Assembly: GCF_905397435.1 (NCBI RefSeq) | Contig: NZ_CAJPVI010000017.1 | Span: 62,001-126,000, forward strand | DNA from: Cupriavidus numazuensis | GTDB taxonomy: Bacteria > Pseudomonadota > Gammaproteobacteria > Burkholderiales > Burkholderiaceae | Reading direction: 5' to 3' | DNA length: 64,000 nucleotides | Part shown: one piece after another, positions 19,270-28,590 of the stretch | Layout: each line of letters starts with the position of its first letter | How positions within the stretch are numbered: the first letter of the stretch is position 1 | Translations under genes and position numbers: made by a program | Notes under the pieces: generated by a model | Databases searched by the model: none | What the model saw: only the letters and a program-made list of their open reading frames with translations | What the model was told of the DNA's origin: nothing

Positions 19270-20826
19270 ATGTACCTGACCCAGGGGCTGCATCGCTGTC
19301 TGCAGCAAACGCCCGATCGCACGGCCACTATCTTCCGTACCCGCCGCCAGACCTTTCGCCAGCTTGGCGACCGCGTCGCGCGCCTGGCCGGCGCGCTGCG
19401 CCAGCTGGGCATGGCCGAAGGCCACCGCGTCAGCATGCTGGCGCTGAACTCGGACCGCTATCTCGAATACATGCTGTCGGTCTGGTGGGGCGGCGGCGTG
19501 CTCAATCCCGTCAATACCCGCTGGAGCGTGCCCGAGATCGTCTACTCGCTGGACGATTGCGATACCGGCATCCTGATCGTCGACGACCACTTCCTGCCGA
19601 TGGTGCCCGGCATCGTCGCCAGCGCCAGCCGCAAGCCGGTGCTGATCCATGCGGGCGACTACCCCACGCCCGACGGCATGCTGTCGTACGAGCAGCTCAT
19701 CGCGAATGCCACGCCGGTTGAAGACGCGCAGCGCGGCGGCGACGACCTGGCCGCCATCATGTACACGGGCGGCACCACGGGCAAGCCCAAGGGCGTGATG
19801 CAGTCGCATATGAACCTGTGGTCGTCGGCCATTTCGCGCATGGCGCAGTATCCGTGCCCCGAAGACACCATCACGCTGCACGCTTGCCCGCTGTTCCACA
19901 CCGCGGCCATGGCCAAGGCGGTGACGCTCTTCGTCGCTGGCGCCACGCATGCCCTGATTCCCGCCTTCGACGCGAAGGAAGTGCTGCAGACCATGGTCAG
20001 CGAACGGGTCAATGAGATCCTGCTGGTTCCGACCATGCTGCAGGCGGTGCTCTCGCATCCGGACTTTGCCAGCCATGATCTGAGCGGCCTGCAGCGCATC
20101 AACTACGGTGCCTCGCCGATCAGCGCTGGCCTGCTCGATGCCGCGCTGGCCGCGCTGCCGCAAGTGCAGTTCTTCCACGCGTACGGCCTGACCGAGGCGG
20201 CGCCGGTGGTCTCCGTCAACCCGCCCGTCAATCACGGTCCGGAAGGCCGTACCAGCGGCCTGTACCGCTCGGCCGGCCGCCCCGGCTACGGCGTCACGGT
20301 GAAGATCGTCGACGAGCAGGGCGTCGAGGTGCCGCGTAATACCGTCGGCGAAATCATCGTGCGCGGGCCGAACGTCATGCAGGGCTACTGGAACAAGCCC
20401 GCCGAGACCGCTGCGACGTTGAAAGACGGCTGGTTGCACACCGGCGACGGCGCCTACATGGATGAAAACGGCTACCTGTTCATCGTCGACCGCCTCAAGG
20501 ACATGATCGTCAGCGGCGGCGAGAACGTCTACTCGGCGGAAGTCGAGAACGTGCTCTCGCGCCATCCGACCGTGGCGTCTTGTGCCGTGATCGGCGTGCC
20601 TGATCCGCGCTGGGGTGAGGCCGTGCATGCGGTGGTCGTCCTGAAGCCCGGCGCACTGGTCGACGAAGCTGGCCTGCGCGAGCACTGCCGCCAGTTCATC
20701 GCGGGCTACAAGTGCCCGAAGAGCATCGAGTTCCGCGCCGAGATGCCGCTGTCCGCGGCCGGCAAGATCCTCAAGCGCGATCTGCGCTCCCCGTACTGGA
20801 AAGACAGCACCCGGCAGGTCAACTGA
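19270..20826 (+). CDS. Acyl-CoA ligase (AMP-forming)
   Basis: A 518-residue adenylate-forming enzyme that activates a carboxylic acid to its CoA thioester. The AMP-binding motif YTGGTTGKPKG is at residues 165-175, the A5-type motif YGLTEAAPVVS follows, GDGAYMDENGY and DRLKDMIVSGGENVY mark the hinge, and the C-terminal catalytic lysine is in AAGKILKRD (about Lys499). The start at 19270 gives the normal family N-terminus. It is the first gene of the plus-strand operon. Acid specificity cannot be read; medium-chain or aromatic side-chain acids are possible. Confidence 0.9.
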   Translation: MYLTQGLHRCLQQTPDRTATIFRTRRQTFRQLGDRVARLAGALRQLGMAEGHRVSMLALNSDRYLEYMLSVWWGGGVLNPVNTRWSVPEIVYSLDDCDTGILIVDDHFLPMVPGIVASASRKPVLIHAGDYPTPDGMLSYEQLIANATPVEDAQRGGDDLAAIMYTGGTTGKPKGVMQSHMNLWSSAISRMAQYPCPEDTITLHACPLFHTAAMAKAVTLFVAGATHALIPAFDAKEVLQTMVSERVNEILLVPTMLQAVLSHPDFASHDLSGLQRINYGASPISAGLLDAALAALPQVQFFHAYGLTEAAPVVSVNPPVNHGPEGRTSGLYRSAGRPGYGVTVKIVDEQGVEVPRNTVGEIIVRGPNVMQGYWNKPAETAATLKDGWLHTGDGAYMDENGYLFIVDRLKDMIVSGGENVYSAEVENVLSRHPTVASCAVIGVPDPRWGEAVHAVVVLKPGALVDEAGLREHCRQFIAGYKCPKSIEFRAEMPLSAAGKILKRDLRSPYWKDSTRQVN

Positions 20827-20863
20827 AGCGGCCGCCTCCTTCAACTCCCAACAGGAAATCGAC

Positions 20864-22051
20864 ATGAGCAACAAAGTGGTAGTGGCCGGCGTCGGCATGA
20901 TCCCGTTCACCAAGCCGGGCGCCAGCGATGATTATGGCGTGATGGGCGCCAATGCGGCCAAGGCCGCGCTGGCTGATGCCGGCATCGACTACGCGCTGGT
21001 CGAGCAGGCCTATGTGGGCTATGTCTTCGGCGATTCGACCTCGGGCCAGGCCGCCATCTACGGCGTTGGCCTGACCGGCATTCCGGTCATCAACGTCAAC
21101 AACAACTGCGCCACCGGCTCGACCGCGCTGTTCCTGGCACGCCAGGCAGTGGAAAGCGGCGCGATCGAATGCGCCATCGCGGTCGGCTTCGAGCAGATGG
21201 TGCCGGGCGCGCTCAAGGGCGCCTATACCGACCGACCGGGCCCGATGGAGCGCTTTGCGAAGACCATGGCGCAGGTCCAGGGCTTCGACGAGCAGGCGCC
21301 GCGCGCGGCCCAGTTCTTCGGCGGCGCGGGCCGTGCGTATATGAAGGAATACGGCATCCGCCCGGACACCTTCGCGCGCATCTCGGTCAAGGCGCGCCAG
21401 CATGCCGCGCGCAACCCATTCGCAGTGTTCCGCAATACCGTGACGCTGGAAGAGGTCATGGCCGCGCCGACCGTGTTCGACCCGCTGACACGCCTGCAGT
21501 GCTGCCCGCCGACCTGCGGCGCTGCCGCCGCAATCCTGTGCACGGAAGCGTTCGCGCGCAAGCATGGCCTCGACACGCGCGTGAGGATCGCCGCACAAGC
21601 CATGACCACGGACCGCAACAGCACCTTCGACGAAGGGGATATGCGCAAGGTGGTGGGCTACGACATGACCGCTGCCGCAGCGAGCTCAGTCTACGAGAAG
21701 GCCGGTGTTGCGCCGACCGACATCGACGTGGTGGAACTGCACGACTGCTTCACCGCCAACGAGCTGATTACCTATGAAGGCCTGGGCCTGACCCCGGTCG
21801 GTACCGCCGAGAAATTCATCGTCGATGGCGACAACACTTACGGCGGCCGCGTGGTCACCAATCCGTCGGGCGGCCTGCTGTCCAAGGGCCATCCGCTGGG
21901 TGCCACCGGCCTTGCGCAATGCGCCGAACTCGTCTGGCAACTGCGCGGCAAGGCCGGTGACCGCCAGGTCGAAGGCGCGCGCCTGGCACTGCAGCACAAC
22001 CTCGGCCTCGGCGGCGCCTGCGTGGTGACGCTGTACGAACGCCAGCAGTAA
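20864..22051 (+). CDS. Thiolase family / SCP2-like lipid-transfer protein
   Basis: A 395-residue thiolase fold of the SCP-x type. The nucleophile is Cys82 in NVNNNCATGSTA, the histidine is His343 in SKGHPLGATG, and a third Cys is at about 386 in GLGGACVV. ELHDCFTANELITYEGLG is characteristic of the SCP2-thiolase group, which cleaves branched or sterol side-chain 3-ketoacyl-CoAs or acts as an aldolase partner. It sits just behind the acyl-CoA ligase and before two MaoC genes. Confidence 0.88.
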   Translation: MSNKVVVAGVGMIPFTKPGASDDYGVMGANAAKAALADAGIDYALVEQAYVGYVFGDSTSGQAAIYGVGLTGIPVINVNNNCATGSTALFLARQAVESGAIECAIAVGFEQMVPGALKGAYTDRPGPMERFAKTMAQVQGFDEQAPRAAQFFGGAGRAYMKEYGIRPDTFARISVKARQHAARNPFAVFRNTVTLEEVMAAPTVFDPLTRLQCCPPTCGAAAAILCTEAFARKHGLDTRVRIAAQAMTTDRNSTFDEGDMRKVVGYDMTAAAASSVYEKAGVAPTDIDVVELHDCFTANELITYEGLGLTPVGTAEKFIVDGDNTYGGRVVTNPSGGLLSKGHPLGATGLAQCAELVWQLRGKAGDRQVEGARLALQHNLGLGGACVVTLYERQQ

Positions 22052-22070
22052 GCGCAAAGGACGCAGCAAG

Positions 22071-22514
22071 ATGATCGACAAGATGCATATCGGCGCGCTG
22101 ATCTCGCGCCATTCCGTCGACGTGGAGGCCGGACGCCTGCGCTTCTTCGCCAAGGCGACGGGCCAGACCGACGCGCGCTACACCGACCTCGCCGCGGCCG
22201 AGGCTGCGGGCTATCCGGATCTGCCGGTACCGCCCACTTTCCTGTTCTGCCTCGAAATGGAATCGCCGAACCCGCGCGCCATGATCGAGCGGCTGAACAT
22301 CGATATCGGCAAGGTCCTGCATGGCCAGCAGCATTTCGAATACCACCGCATGGCCTATGCGGGCGAGTGCCTGACTTTCGAAACCCGCGTGGCCGACATC
22401 TATGACAAGAAGGGCGGCGCACTGGAGTTCGTGGTGCGTGAAACCCGCGTGACCGACGCCAAGGGCGACCCGGTCGCCGACCTGCGCAGCACCATCGTCG
22501 TGCGCAACAGCTAA
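22071..22514 (+). CDS. MaoC-like dehydratase, FAS1-type N-terminal hot-dog domain protein
   Basis: A 147-residue single hot-dog protein. The sequence HSVDVEAGRLRFFAKATGQT and the following PDLPVPPTFLFCLEME match the MaoC_dehydrat_N type, which usually lacks the hydratase Asp/His pair and serves as the substrate-binding half of a heteromeric enoyl-CoA hydratase. The gene ends ten bases before a catalytic MaoC gene, so the two most likely form one alpha-beta hydratase, as ChsH1/ChsH2 do in actinobacterial steroid catabolism. Confidence 0.85.
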   Translation: MIDKMHIGALISRHSVDVEAGRLRFFAKATGQTDARYTDLAAAEAAGYPDLPVPPTFLFCLEMESPNPRAMIERLNIDIGKVLHGQQHFEYHRMAYAGECLTFETRVADIYDKKGGALEFVVRETRVTDAKGDPVADLRSTIVVRNS

Positions 22515-22524
22515 GGAGACAGCC

Positions 22525-22941
22525 ATGCAGACCCTCCGCTTTGATGAGATCGCGGTCGGCACGGAGCTGCCGTCCTTCACCGCGCCACCGTTGAGCCGCC
22601 TCACGCTGGCGCTGTACGCCGGTGCCTCGGGCGATCACAACCCGATCCATGTCGATATCGACTTCGCGCGCAAGGCCGGCATGCCGGACGTGTTCGCGCA
22701 CGGCATGCTGTCGATGGCCTACCTTGGCCGGCTGCTGACCAACTGGGTGCCGCAGCAGGCCATTCACAACTTCTCGGTGCGCTTTGCCGCGATCACCCAT
22801 GTTGGCGACGAGATCGTTTGCACGGGCAAGGTTGTGGAAAAGGACGACGCCGCGCGCACCGTGCGCGTGGCACTGGAGACCCGCAACCAGGCGGGTGAAA
22901 TCAAGCTGTCGGGCGATGCACTGATCGCCCTTGCCGCGTGA
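22525..22941 (+). CDS. MaoC-like (R)-specific enoyl-CoA hydratase
   Basis: A 138-residue hot-dog protein with the full hydratase-2 motif GASGDHNPIHVD; the catalytic pair is Asp37 and His42. It follows AAGGAGACAGCC. With the preceding hot-dog protein it probably hydrates a trans-2-enoyl-CoA to the (R)-3-hydroxyacyl-CoA, which the downstream SDR could oxidise. Confidence 0.9.
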   Translation: MQTLRFDEIAVGTELPSFTAPPLSRLTLALYAGASGDHNPIHVDIDFARKAGMPDVFAHGMLSMAYLGRLLTNWVPQQAIHNFSVRFAAITHVGDEIVCTGKVVEKDDAARTVRVALETRNQAGEIKLSGDALIALAA

Positions 22942-22993
22942 CGCGGCATCTGGCAGCCGGACCAATCAACAGATCAGCAAAGGAGTACAGGAA

Positions 22994-23824
22994 ATGAGCA
23001 AGCTCGTCGACAAGGTCGCCATCGTTTCGGGTTCGGGCCGCGGCATCGGCCGAGAAATCGCGTTGAAGCTCGCCAGCGAAGGCGCGGCCGTCGTGATCAA
23101 TGACCTGGACGCGGAACCGGCACAGGCCGTGGTGCAGGAGATCGTCGCCGCTGGCGGCAAGGCCGTGGCGTGTGTGGGCAGCGTGACCGAAGCCGATTTC
23201 GGCACCCGCTTCGTTGGTACCGCGCTGCAGACCTTCGGTCGCCTGGACATCATCGTCAACAACGCCGGCTACACCTGGGACAACGTGATCCAGAAGATGA
23301 CCGACGAACAGTGGTCGGCCATCATGGACGTGCACGTGACCGCGCCGTTCCGCATCCTGCGCGCCGCCGCCGACTACTTCCGCGAAGCCGCCAAGAAGGA
23401 AGCCGAGGCCGGCCAGGAAGTGTTCCGCAAGGTGGTCAACATCTCGTCGGTATCGGGCGTGATGGGCAACGCCGGCCAGGCCAACTACTCGGCCGGCAAG
23501 GCCGCCATCAACGGCCTGACCAAGGCGCTCGCCAAGGAGTGGGGCCGCTACAAGGTCAACGTCAACAGCGTGGCGTTCGGCCTGATCAAAACTCGCCTCA
23601 CGGAGGCTACCGCTGGCTCGGAAAACACCTCGACGCTGAACATCGGCGGCAACGAGATCAAGGTCGGCGTGAATCCGCAGCTCATGAAGAACATCGAGGC
23701 GATGATTCCGCTGGGCCGCGGGGGCACGCCGGTTGAGGCAGCAGGCTCGGTGTACCTGCTGTGCATTCCCGAGTCGAACTACATCACCGGCCAGGTGCTG
23801 ATCTGCGGCGGCGGCCGTCCCTGA
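22994..23824 (+). CDS. SDR family dehydrogenase, likely 3-hydroxyacyl-CoA dehydrogenase
   Basis: A 276-residue short-chain dehydrogenase. GSGRGIG is at residues 13-19, NNAGYTWDN follows, and the catalytic segment is SSVSGVMGNAGQANYSAGKA with YxxxK. The start at 22994 follows AAGGAGTACAGGAA; an upstream in-frame extension to 22931 has no support. In this operon it sits between the hydratase and the acyl-CoA dehydrogenase, so oxidation of a 3-hydroxyacyl-CoA to the 3-keto form with NAD is the best reading. Confidence 0.87.
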   Translation: MSKLVDKVAIVSGSGRGIGREIALKLASEGAAVVINDLDAEPAQAVVQEIVAAGGKAVACVGSVTEADFGTRFVGTALQTFGRLDIIVNNAGYTWDNVIQKMTDEQWSAIMDVHVTAPFRILRAAADYFREAAKKEAEAGQEVFRKVVNISSVSGVMGNAGQANYSAGKAAINGLTKALAKEWGRYKVNVNSVAFGLIKTRLTEATAGSENTSTLNIGGNEIKVGVNPQLMKNIEAMIPLGRGGTPVEAAGSVYLLCIPESNYITGQVLICGGGRP

Positions 23825-23842
23825 TTGAAGCGGAGCGAGGAT

Positions 23843-24991
23843 ATGGCATTCAATCAACGACCCTGGATCACCGACGACCTGGCGATGTTCCAGGACGCCA
23901 TCCGCAAGTTCATCGAGCGCGAACTGGTTCCGCATGAGGACCGCTGGTGGAAGCAGCAGCACGTCGACCGCGAGATCTGGCGCAAGGCCGGCGAGATGGG
24001 CATGCTGTGCGCGAGCATTCCCGAGGAATACGGCGGTGGCGGCGGCACCTTTGCGCACGAGGCCATCATCACGCTGGAACAGTCGCGTGCTGGCGTGAGC
24101 AGCCTGGGCACCAACGTGCACAGCGGCATCGTCGCCCACTACATCCTGCGCTACGGCACCGAAGCGCAGAAGCGCAACTGGCTGCCGAAGATGGCCAGCG
24201 GCGAAATGGTGGCGGCCATTGCCATGTCGGAGCCCGGTGCGGGATCGGATCTCAAGAGCATCAAGGCGCGCGCCGTTCGCGACGGCGACCAGTATGTGCT
24301 GAACGGCTCGAAGACCTTCATCACCAATGGCTACCTGGCCGACCTGATCCTCGTGGTCTGCAAGACCGACCCGGACAAGGGCGCGAAGGGTGTGTCGATC
24401 GTCGTGGTTGAGACGGAAAACCTGCCGGGCTTCCGCCGCGGCCGCATCCTGGAAAAGATCGGCCAGAAGGGGCAGGACACGGCAGAGCTGTTCTTCGACG
24501 ACGTGCGCGTGCCCTGCTCGAACCTGCTGGGCACGGAGGAAGGCAAAGGCTTCTACCAGCTCATGCAGCAGCTTCCGCAGGAGCGCATGATCATCGCGCT
24601 GGGCGCGCTGTCCGCCATGGAGCGCGCGGTGGAACTGACCGCCGACTACGTGCGCGAACGCAAGGTGTTCGGCGCGACGCTGCTCGACATGCAGAACACG
24701 CGCTTCACGCTGGCCGAGTGCAAGACCAAGGCGGTCATCGCCGGGGCCTTTGTCGACGACTGCATGGCCAAGGTCCTGCGCGACGAGCTCGATCCCGAGA
24801 CCGCCGCCATGGCCAAGTGGTGGGGCACGCAGACGAGCTGCGAAATCATCGACGAATGCCTGCAGCTTCACGGCGGCTACGGCTACATGATGGAGTACCC
24901 GATCGCGCGCATGTACGTGAATGCTCGCGTGGGCAAGATCTACGGCGGCTCGAACGAGATCATGAAGGAGATCATCGCGCGCACGCTCTGA
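23843..24991 (+). CDS. Acyl-CoA dehydrogenase
   Basis: A 382-residue flavoprotein introducing a 2,3 double bond into an acyl-CoA and passing electrons to ETF. AIAMSEPGAGSDLKSIKARA and the FAD-binding stretch LHGGYGYMMEYPIARMY are clear. The position that carries the catalytic Glu in medium-chain enzymes (YEGT) reads YGGS; long-chain and isovaleryl types keep their Glu elsewhere, and the QER segment near residue 248 is the candidate. ATG at 23843 is preferred over a TTG 18 bases upstream because of the GGAGCGAGG site. Confidence 0.9.
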   Translation: MAFNQRPWITDDLAMFQDAIRKFIERELVPHEDRWWKQQHVDREIWRKAGEMGMLCASIPEEYGGGGGTFAHEAIITLEQSRAGVSSLGTNVHSGIVAHYILRYGTEAQKRNWLPKMASGEMVAAIAMSEPGAGSDLKSIKARAVRDGDQYVLNGSKTFITNGYLADLILVVCKTDPDKGAKGVSIVVVETENLPGFRRGRILEKIGQKGQDTAELFFDDVRVPCSNLLGTEEGKGFYQLMQQLPQERMIIALGALSAMERAVELTADYVRERKVFGATLLDMQNTRFTLAECKTKAVIAGAFVDDCMAKVLRDELDPETAAMAKWWGTQTSCEIIDECLQLHGGYGYMMEYPIARMYVNARVGKIYGGSNEIMKEIIARTL

Positions 24992-25092
24992 TATCAGCAG
25001 CACCGCAGGACCGTGGCTGCATGACCAGGCCCGCCAGAGGCCGGCTGCAGCCGCTAATCAGCCAGAACCAATGACAAAGTGGAGACAGCAAG

Positions 25093-26094
25093 ATGCAGCA
25101 GCAAAGGCGAAAGGTTTTGCAGCAGTTGGGGTTCGGTTTGGCAGGCGCGGCATTCGGAGGCATCGGCCTCAATGCCAGGGCGCAGGCCAATGCGGCCGGG
25201 TTCCCTTCGCGCGCGGTGCGCGTGGTGTACCCGTACCAGGCGGGCGGTACCGGCGACGTGGTCGCGAGGCAGATTGCCGAGGGCCTTGCCAAGGCGTGGG
25301 GCAAGCCGGTCATCGTTGACAACCGGCCCGGCGCCGGCGGCATGATCGGTGCCGACATGGTCGCTAAGGCCGATCCGGACGGCCATACGCTGCTGCTGAC
25401 GCTGACCGGCATGGTGCAGGCGCCAAGCCTGTACAGCAAGGCGCCGTACAACCCGGTGCGCGATTTCGCTCCGGTCTCTGAGCTTGCCACGTCGAACCTT
25501 GCGCTGGTGGTGCAGCCCTCGCTGGGCGTGAACAGCGTGAAGCAGCTGATCGAATACATCGGCAAGCAGGGGAAGCCGCTGGCCTATGGCTCCTATGGCC
25601 TGGGTTCGAGCGGCCATCTGCAGATGGAAATCTTCGGACGCAACGCGAAAGTGGCGCTCACGCATGTGCCTTACAAGGGCGAGGCGCCAATGATCAACGA
25701 CCTGCTGGGCGGGCAGCTTCCGGCCGGCATGATCGCCGCGGTCAGTGCGCGCCAGCATGTCGCCGCTGGCAAGTTGCGGGTGCTCGCTGTCGCCGGCGCG
25801 GCGCGTTCGCCGATGCTGCCTGACGTGCCGACGTTTTCCGAAGCTGGCGTGCGTGGGCTCGAGCGGCAGGGATGGGTGGGCATGTTCGCGCCCGCCGCGA
25901 CGCCGCGTGCCATCGTGGAAAAGGTGTCGGCCGACGTCAACCGCACGCTGACCAACCCCGATTTCCGCGCGCGCATGGTCGATCTTGGGATCGTGCTCAA
26001 GGGCAGCACGCCATCGGCCTTCTCCGAAGTCGTCAAGGCCGAACAGGCCTACTGGGCCGAAGCGATCCGGGCTTCCGACATCCGTCTCGACTGA
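25093..26094 (+). CDS. Bug family (TctC-like) tripartite tricarboxylate transporter substrate-binding protein
   Basis: A 333-residue periplasmic binding protein. The N-terminus RRKVLQQLGFGLAGAAFG is Tat-like, with cleavage after NARAQA. The Bug hallmarks are VRVVYPYQAGGTGDVVARQI, VIVDNRPGAGGMIGADMVAK and LPDVPTFSEAGVRG. No TctA or TctB membrane gene is nearby, so it either serves a permease elsewhere or acts as a sensor. It lies inside the beta-oxidation-type operon, so its ligand is probably the substrate of that pathway. Confidence 0.92.
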   Translation: MQQQRRKVLQQLGFGLAGAAFGGIGLNARAQANAAGFPSRAVRVVYPYQAGGTGDVVARQIAEGLAKAWGKPVIVDNRPGAGGMIGADMVAKADPDGHTLLLTLTGMVQAPSLYSKAPYNPVRDFAPVSELATSNLALVVQPSLGVNSVKQLIEYIGKQGKPLAYGSYGLGSSGHLQMEIFGRNAKVALTHVPYKGEAPMINDLLGGQLPAGMIAAVSARQHVAAGKLRVLAVAGAARSPMLPDVPTFSEAGVRGLERQGWVGMFAPAATPRAIVEKVSADVNRTLTNPDFRARMVDLGIVLKGSTPSAFSEVVKAEQAYWAEAIRASDIRLD

Positions 26095-26122
26095 CGCGCG
26101 CGAGAACACGCTGCGAACCGCC

Positions 26123-26153
26123 GTGGGGGGGGCGGGCGCGCCCCCCCCCCCAC
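26123..26153. other. Very strong G-tract/C-tract hairpin between operon genes
   Basis: A run of eight G (26125-26132) and a run of eleven C (26141-26151) flank CGGGCGCG, giving a nearly perfect GC stem with GTG and CAC ends. No T-run follows, so it is not a standard intrinsic terminator. It lies 30 bases after the Bug stop and about 30 bases before the dioxygenase start, where it could attenuate transcription or protect the upstream mRNA. Homopolymer lengths here are also prone to replication or sequencing error. Confidence 0.6.
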
Positions 26154-26181
26154 GACCCTGTACCTTATGCGAGGAGACAAT

Positions 26182-27096
26182 ATGATCCATAGCAACGCTG
26201 CCGTTCAACTGAAGGATGCATCCGCCGCACCGGAAACGGCTGGCTACCAGGGCTTCACCATTACCCGCATGACGCCCACGATTGGCGTCGAGGTCGACGG
26301 GATCGACCTGCGATCGCCGCTGGACGACGCCACCGTCGCCTCGCTGCGCCAGGCGCTGGTGCGCCACAAGGTGCTGTTCTTCCGCGACCAGGACATCACG
26401 CCGGCCCAGCACGTCCAGCTTGCGCGCCGCTTTGGCGAACTCGAAGTCCATCCTGTATTTGCGCATCACGAGGACCATCCCGAACTGGTGCTGCTCGGCG
26501 GAAACAAGGACATGCGCGGCCGCGAGAACATCTACCACTCCGACGTCTCGTGGCGCGAGGTGCCATCGATGGCGTCGATGCTGCGCTGCGTGGAATGCCC
26601 CGACGCCGGCGGCGACACGATCTGGGTCGATATGGCACGTGCCTACGCGGCCCTGCCCGACGCCGTCAAGGAGCGGATCGATGGACTCTATGCGGTCCAC
26701 GACATCATGCCCGGCTTCGGCGCGCGGATGACTCCGGAGGAACGTGAGGTCAACCGCAAGAAATTCCCTGCCGTCACGCACCCGGTCGTACGCACGCACC
26801 CCGAGAGCGGCGAAAGGATCCTCTACGTCAATGAAGGGTTCGTCACGCATCTCGCGAACTTCGGCGAGAAGGCGCAGTTCCGCGTGGGCTTCGATTTCCG
26901 CTATGGCGAACTCGATCTGCTGCAGTACCTGTACCGCCAGGCCGCCGTGCCCGAGTACCAGGTCCGCCTGAAGTGGAGGCCCAACACCATTGCGCTCTGG
27001 GATAACCGTTCCACGCAGCACTACGCCGTGCAGGACTATTTCCCCGCGGTACGCCGAATGATGCGCGCGACCATCATCGGCGACAAACCTTTCTGA
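26182..27096 (+). CDS. TauD/TfdA family Fe(II)/2-oxoglutarate dioxygenase
   Basis: A 304-residue dioxygenase. Iron ligands are His119 and Asp121 in YHSDVSW and the distal His280 in STQHYAVQDY, followed by the 2-oxoglutarate-binding arginines in RRMMR. The family hydroxylates carbon next to a heteroatom (taurine, 2,4-D ethers, alkyl sulfates) or cleaves ethers. The start at 26182 is chosen for the GAGGAGACAAT site; an in-frame ATG at 26167 would place that site inside the gene. Its neighbours, ALDH and GMC oxidoreductase, suggest it helps open or trim an alcohol or ether substrate. Confidence 0.92.
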   Translation: MIHSNAAVQLKDASAAPETAGYQGFTITRMTPTIGVEVDGIDLRSPLDDATVASLRQALVRHKVLFFRDQDITPAQHVQLARRFGELEVHPVFAHHEDHPELVLLGGNKDMRGRENIYHSDVSWREVPSMASMLRCVECPDAGGDTIWVDMARAYAALPDAVKERIDGLYAVHDIMPGFGARMTPEEREVNRKKFPAVTHPVVRTHPESGERILYVNEGFVTHLANFGEKAQFRVGFDFRYGELDLLQYLYRQAAVPEYQVRLKWRPNTIALWDNRSTQHYAVQDYFPAVRRMMRATIIGDKPF

Positions 27097-27125
27097 AGCG
27101 CCCCCACTTTCAGGAGCAACGATCG

Positions 27126-28574
27126 ATGCACAATCTCAATACGTTCTATATCGGGGGCGAGTGGGTGAAGCCCGCTGATGGCGCTACGCTGGCGGACCTC
27201 GTCAACCCGGCGACGGAGGCCGTGATCGGCACCATCGCCATGGGCGGTGCCGCCGATGTCGACCGCGCCGTGGCGGCCGCGCGCGACGCGTTCGCATCGT
27301 GGTCCAGGTCCAGCCGCGAGGAACGCCTGGCGCTGCTGCGCCGCATTGCCGACGGCTACAAGGCGCGCATCGGCGAGATTGCCGAGGCCATCAGCACGGA
27401 GATTGGCGCGCCAATCTGGCTATGCCGTGAATACCAGGCCCCGATGGGTTTGGTACAGATCCAGGCGGCCATTGCAGCGCTCGAAGCGTTCGAGTTTGTC
27501 ACGGTCAAGGGCACGACGCAGGTCGTGCGCGAGGCGGTCGGCGTGGCCGCGCTGATCACGCCGTGGAACTGGCCGGTCAACCAGATTGCCGCCAAGGTGG
27601 CGCCGGCCCTGGCGGCCGGTTGCACTGTGGTGCTCAAGCCATCGGAAATCGCGCCGCTCGACGCGCGCATCTTTGCGGAGATCGTGCAGGAGGCCTGCCA
27701 GGCCACGTCGACGCCCGCAGGCGTGTTCAATATGTTGTTCGGCACGGGGCCGGCGGTCGGCGCGGCGTTGTCGCGCCATCCCGATGTCGACATGGTGTCC
27801 ATCACAGGCTCCACGCGCGCCGGCGTGGACGTGGCCATGCAGGCCGCGCCTACGGTGAAGCGCGTCGCGCAGGAACTTGGCGGCAAGTCGCCCAATGTCA
27901 TCCTCGATGATGCCGATCTCAAGGCCGCGGTCTCTCAGGGCGTGGTGAGCTGCATGCTGAATTCCGGCCAGACCTGCACGGCGCCGACGCGCATGCTGGT
28001 GCCGCGCGCGCAATACCAGTTGGCCATCGCGATTGCGCAAGCGACGGTGCAGGCGCTGACCGTCGGCGAGCCCGGTTCGCCCGACAGCAAGCTCGGACCC
28101 AGTTCCAACCGTGCGCAATACGAACGTGTCCAGCGCATGATCGAAGCCGGTATCCGGGAAGGCGCACGCGTCGTGGCCGGTGGTCCGGGCCGCCCGGAAG
28201 GACTTGCGCAGGGCTTCTACAACCGCCCGACGGTATTCGCTGACGTCAGCAACGACATGACCATTGCACGCGAGGAGATCTTCGGCCCGGTGCTGTCGAT
28301 GATTCCCTACGACGACGAAGCCGAGGCAATCCGCATCGCCAACGACACGCCCTACGGGCTTGCTGCCTATGTCTGGTCGGGCGACCCGGCGCGTGCGCGC
28401 CGCGTGGCGGGAGAACTGCGCGCGGGCTCCGTGCAGATCAACGGCGCGAAGATGGATTTCAGCGCGCCGTTCGGCGGCTACAAGACATCGGGCAATGGCC
28501 GCGAGTTCGGCGCGTATGGCCTGGCCGAGTTCCTCGAATACAAGTCGGTCGCCGGCTGTGCCGTGGTTGCATGA
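27126..28574 (+). CDS. Aldehyde dehydrogenase family protein
   Basis: A 482-residue NAD(P)-dependent aldehyde dehydrogenase. The catalytic Cys284 is in NSGQTCTAPTRM and the general base Glu250 is in ELGGKSPN; the ITPWNWP and ITGSTRAG nucleotide-binding motifs are present. It lies 30 bases after the dioxygenase gene and 16 bases before the GMC gene, so it probably oxidises the aldehyde made by one of them to the acid used by the acyl-CoA ligase. Confidence 0.93.
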   Translation: MHNLNTFYIGGEWVKPADGATLADLVNPATEAVIGTIAMGGAADVDRAVAAARDAFASWSRSSREERLALLRRIADGYKARIGEIAEAISTEIGAPIWLCREYQAPMGLVQIQAAIAALEAFEFVTVKGTTQVVREAVGVAALITPWNWPVNQIAAKVAPALAAGCTVVLKPSEIAPLDARIFAEIVQEACQATSTPAGVFNMLFGTGPAVGAALSRHPDVDMVSITGSTRAGVDVAMQAAPTVKRVAQELGGKSPNVILDDADLKAAVSQGVVSCMLNSGQTCTAPTRMLVPRAQYQLAIAIAQATVQALTVGEPGSPDSKLGPSSNRAQYERVQRMIEAGIREGARVVAGGPGRPEGLAQGFYNRPTVFADVSNDMTIAREEIFGPVLSMIPYDDEAEAIRIANDTPYGLAAYVWSGDPARARRVAGELRAGSVQINGAKMDFSAPFGGYKTSGNGREFGAYGLAEFLEYKSVAGCAVVA

Positions 28575-28590
28575 AGGAGTGACCGCTTAC

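Noticed and set aside
22901..25003. A 700-codon open frame on the minus strand opposite the SDR and acyl-CoA dehydrogenase genes
   Set aside because: Composition is that of antisense GC-rich codons (His, Arg, Ala, Val) with no recognisable motif, while both plus-strand genes are well supported.
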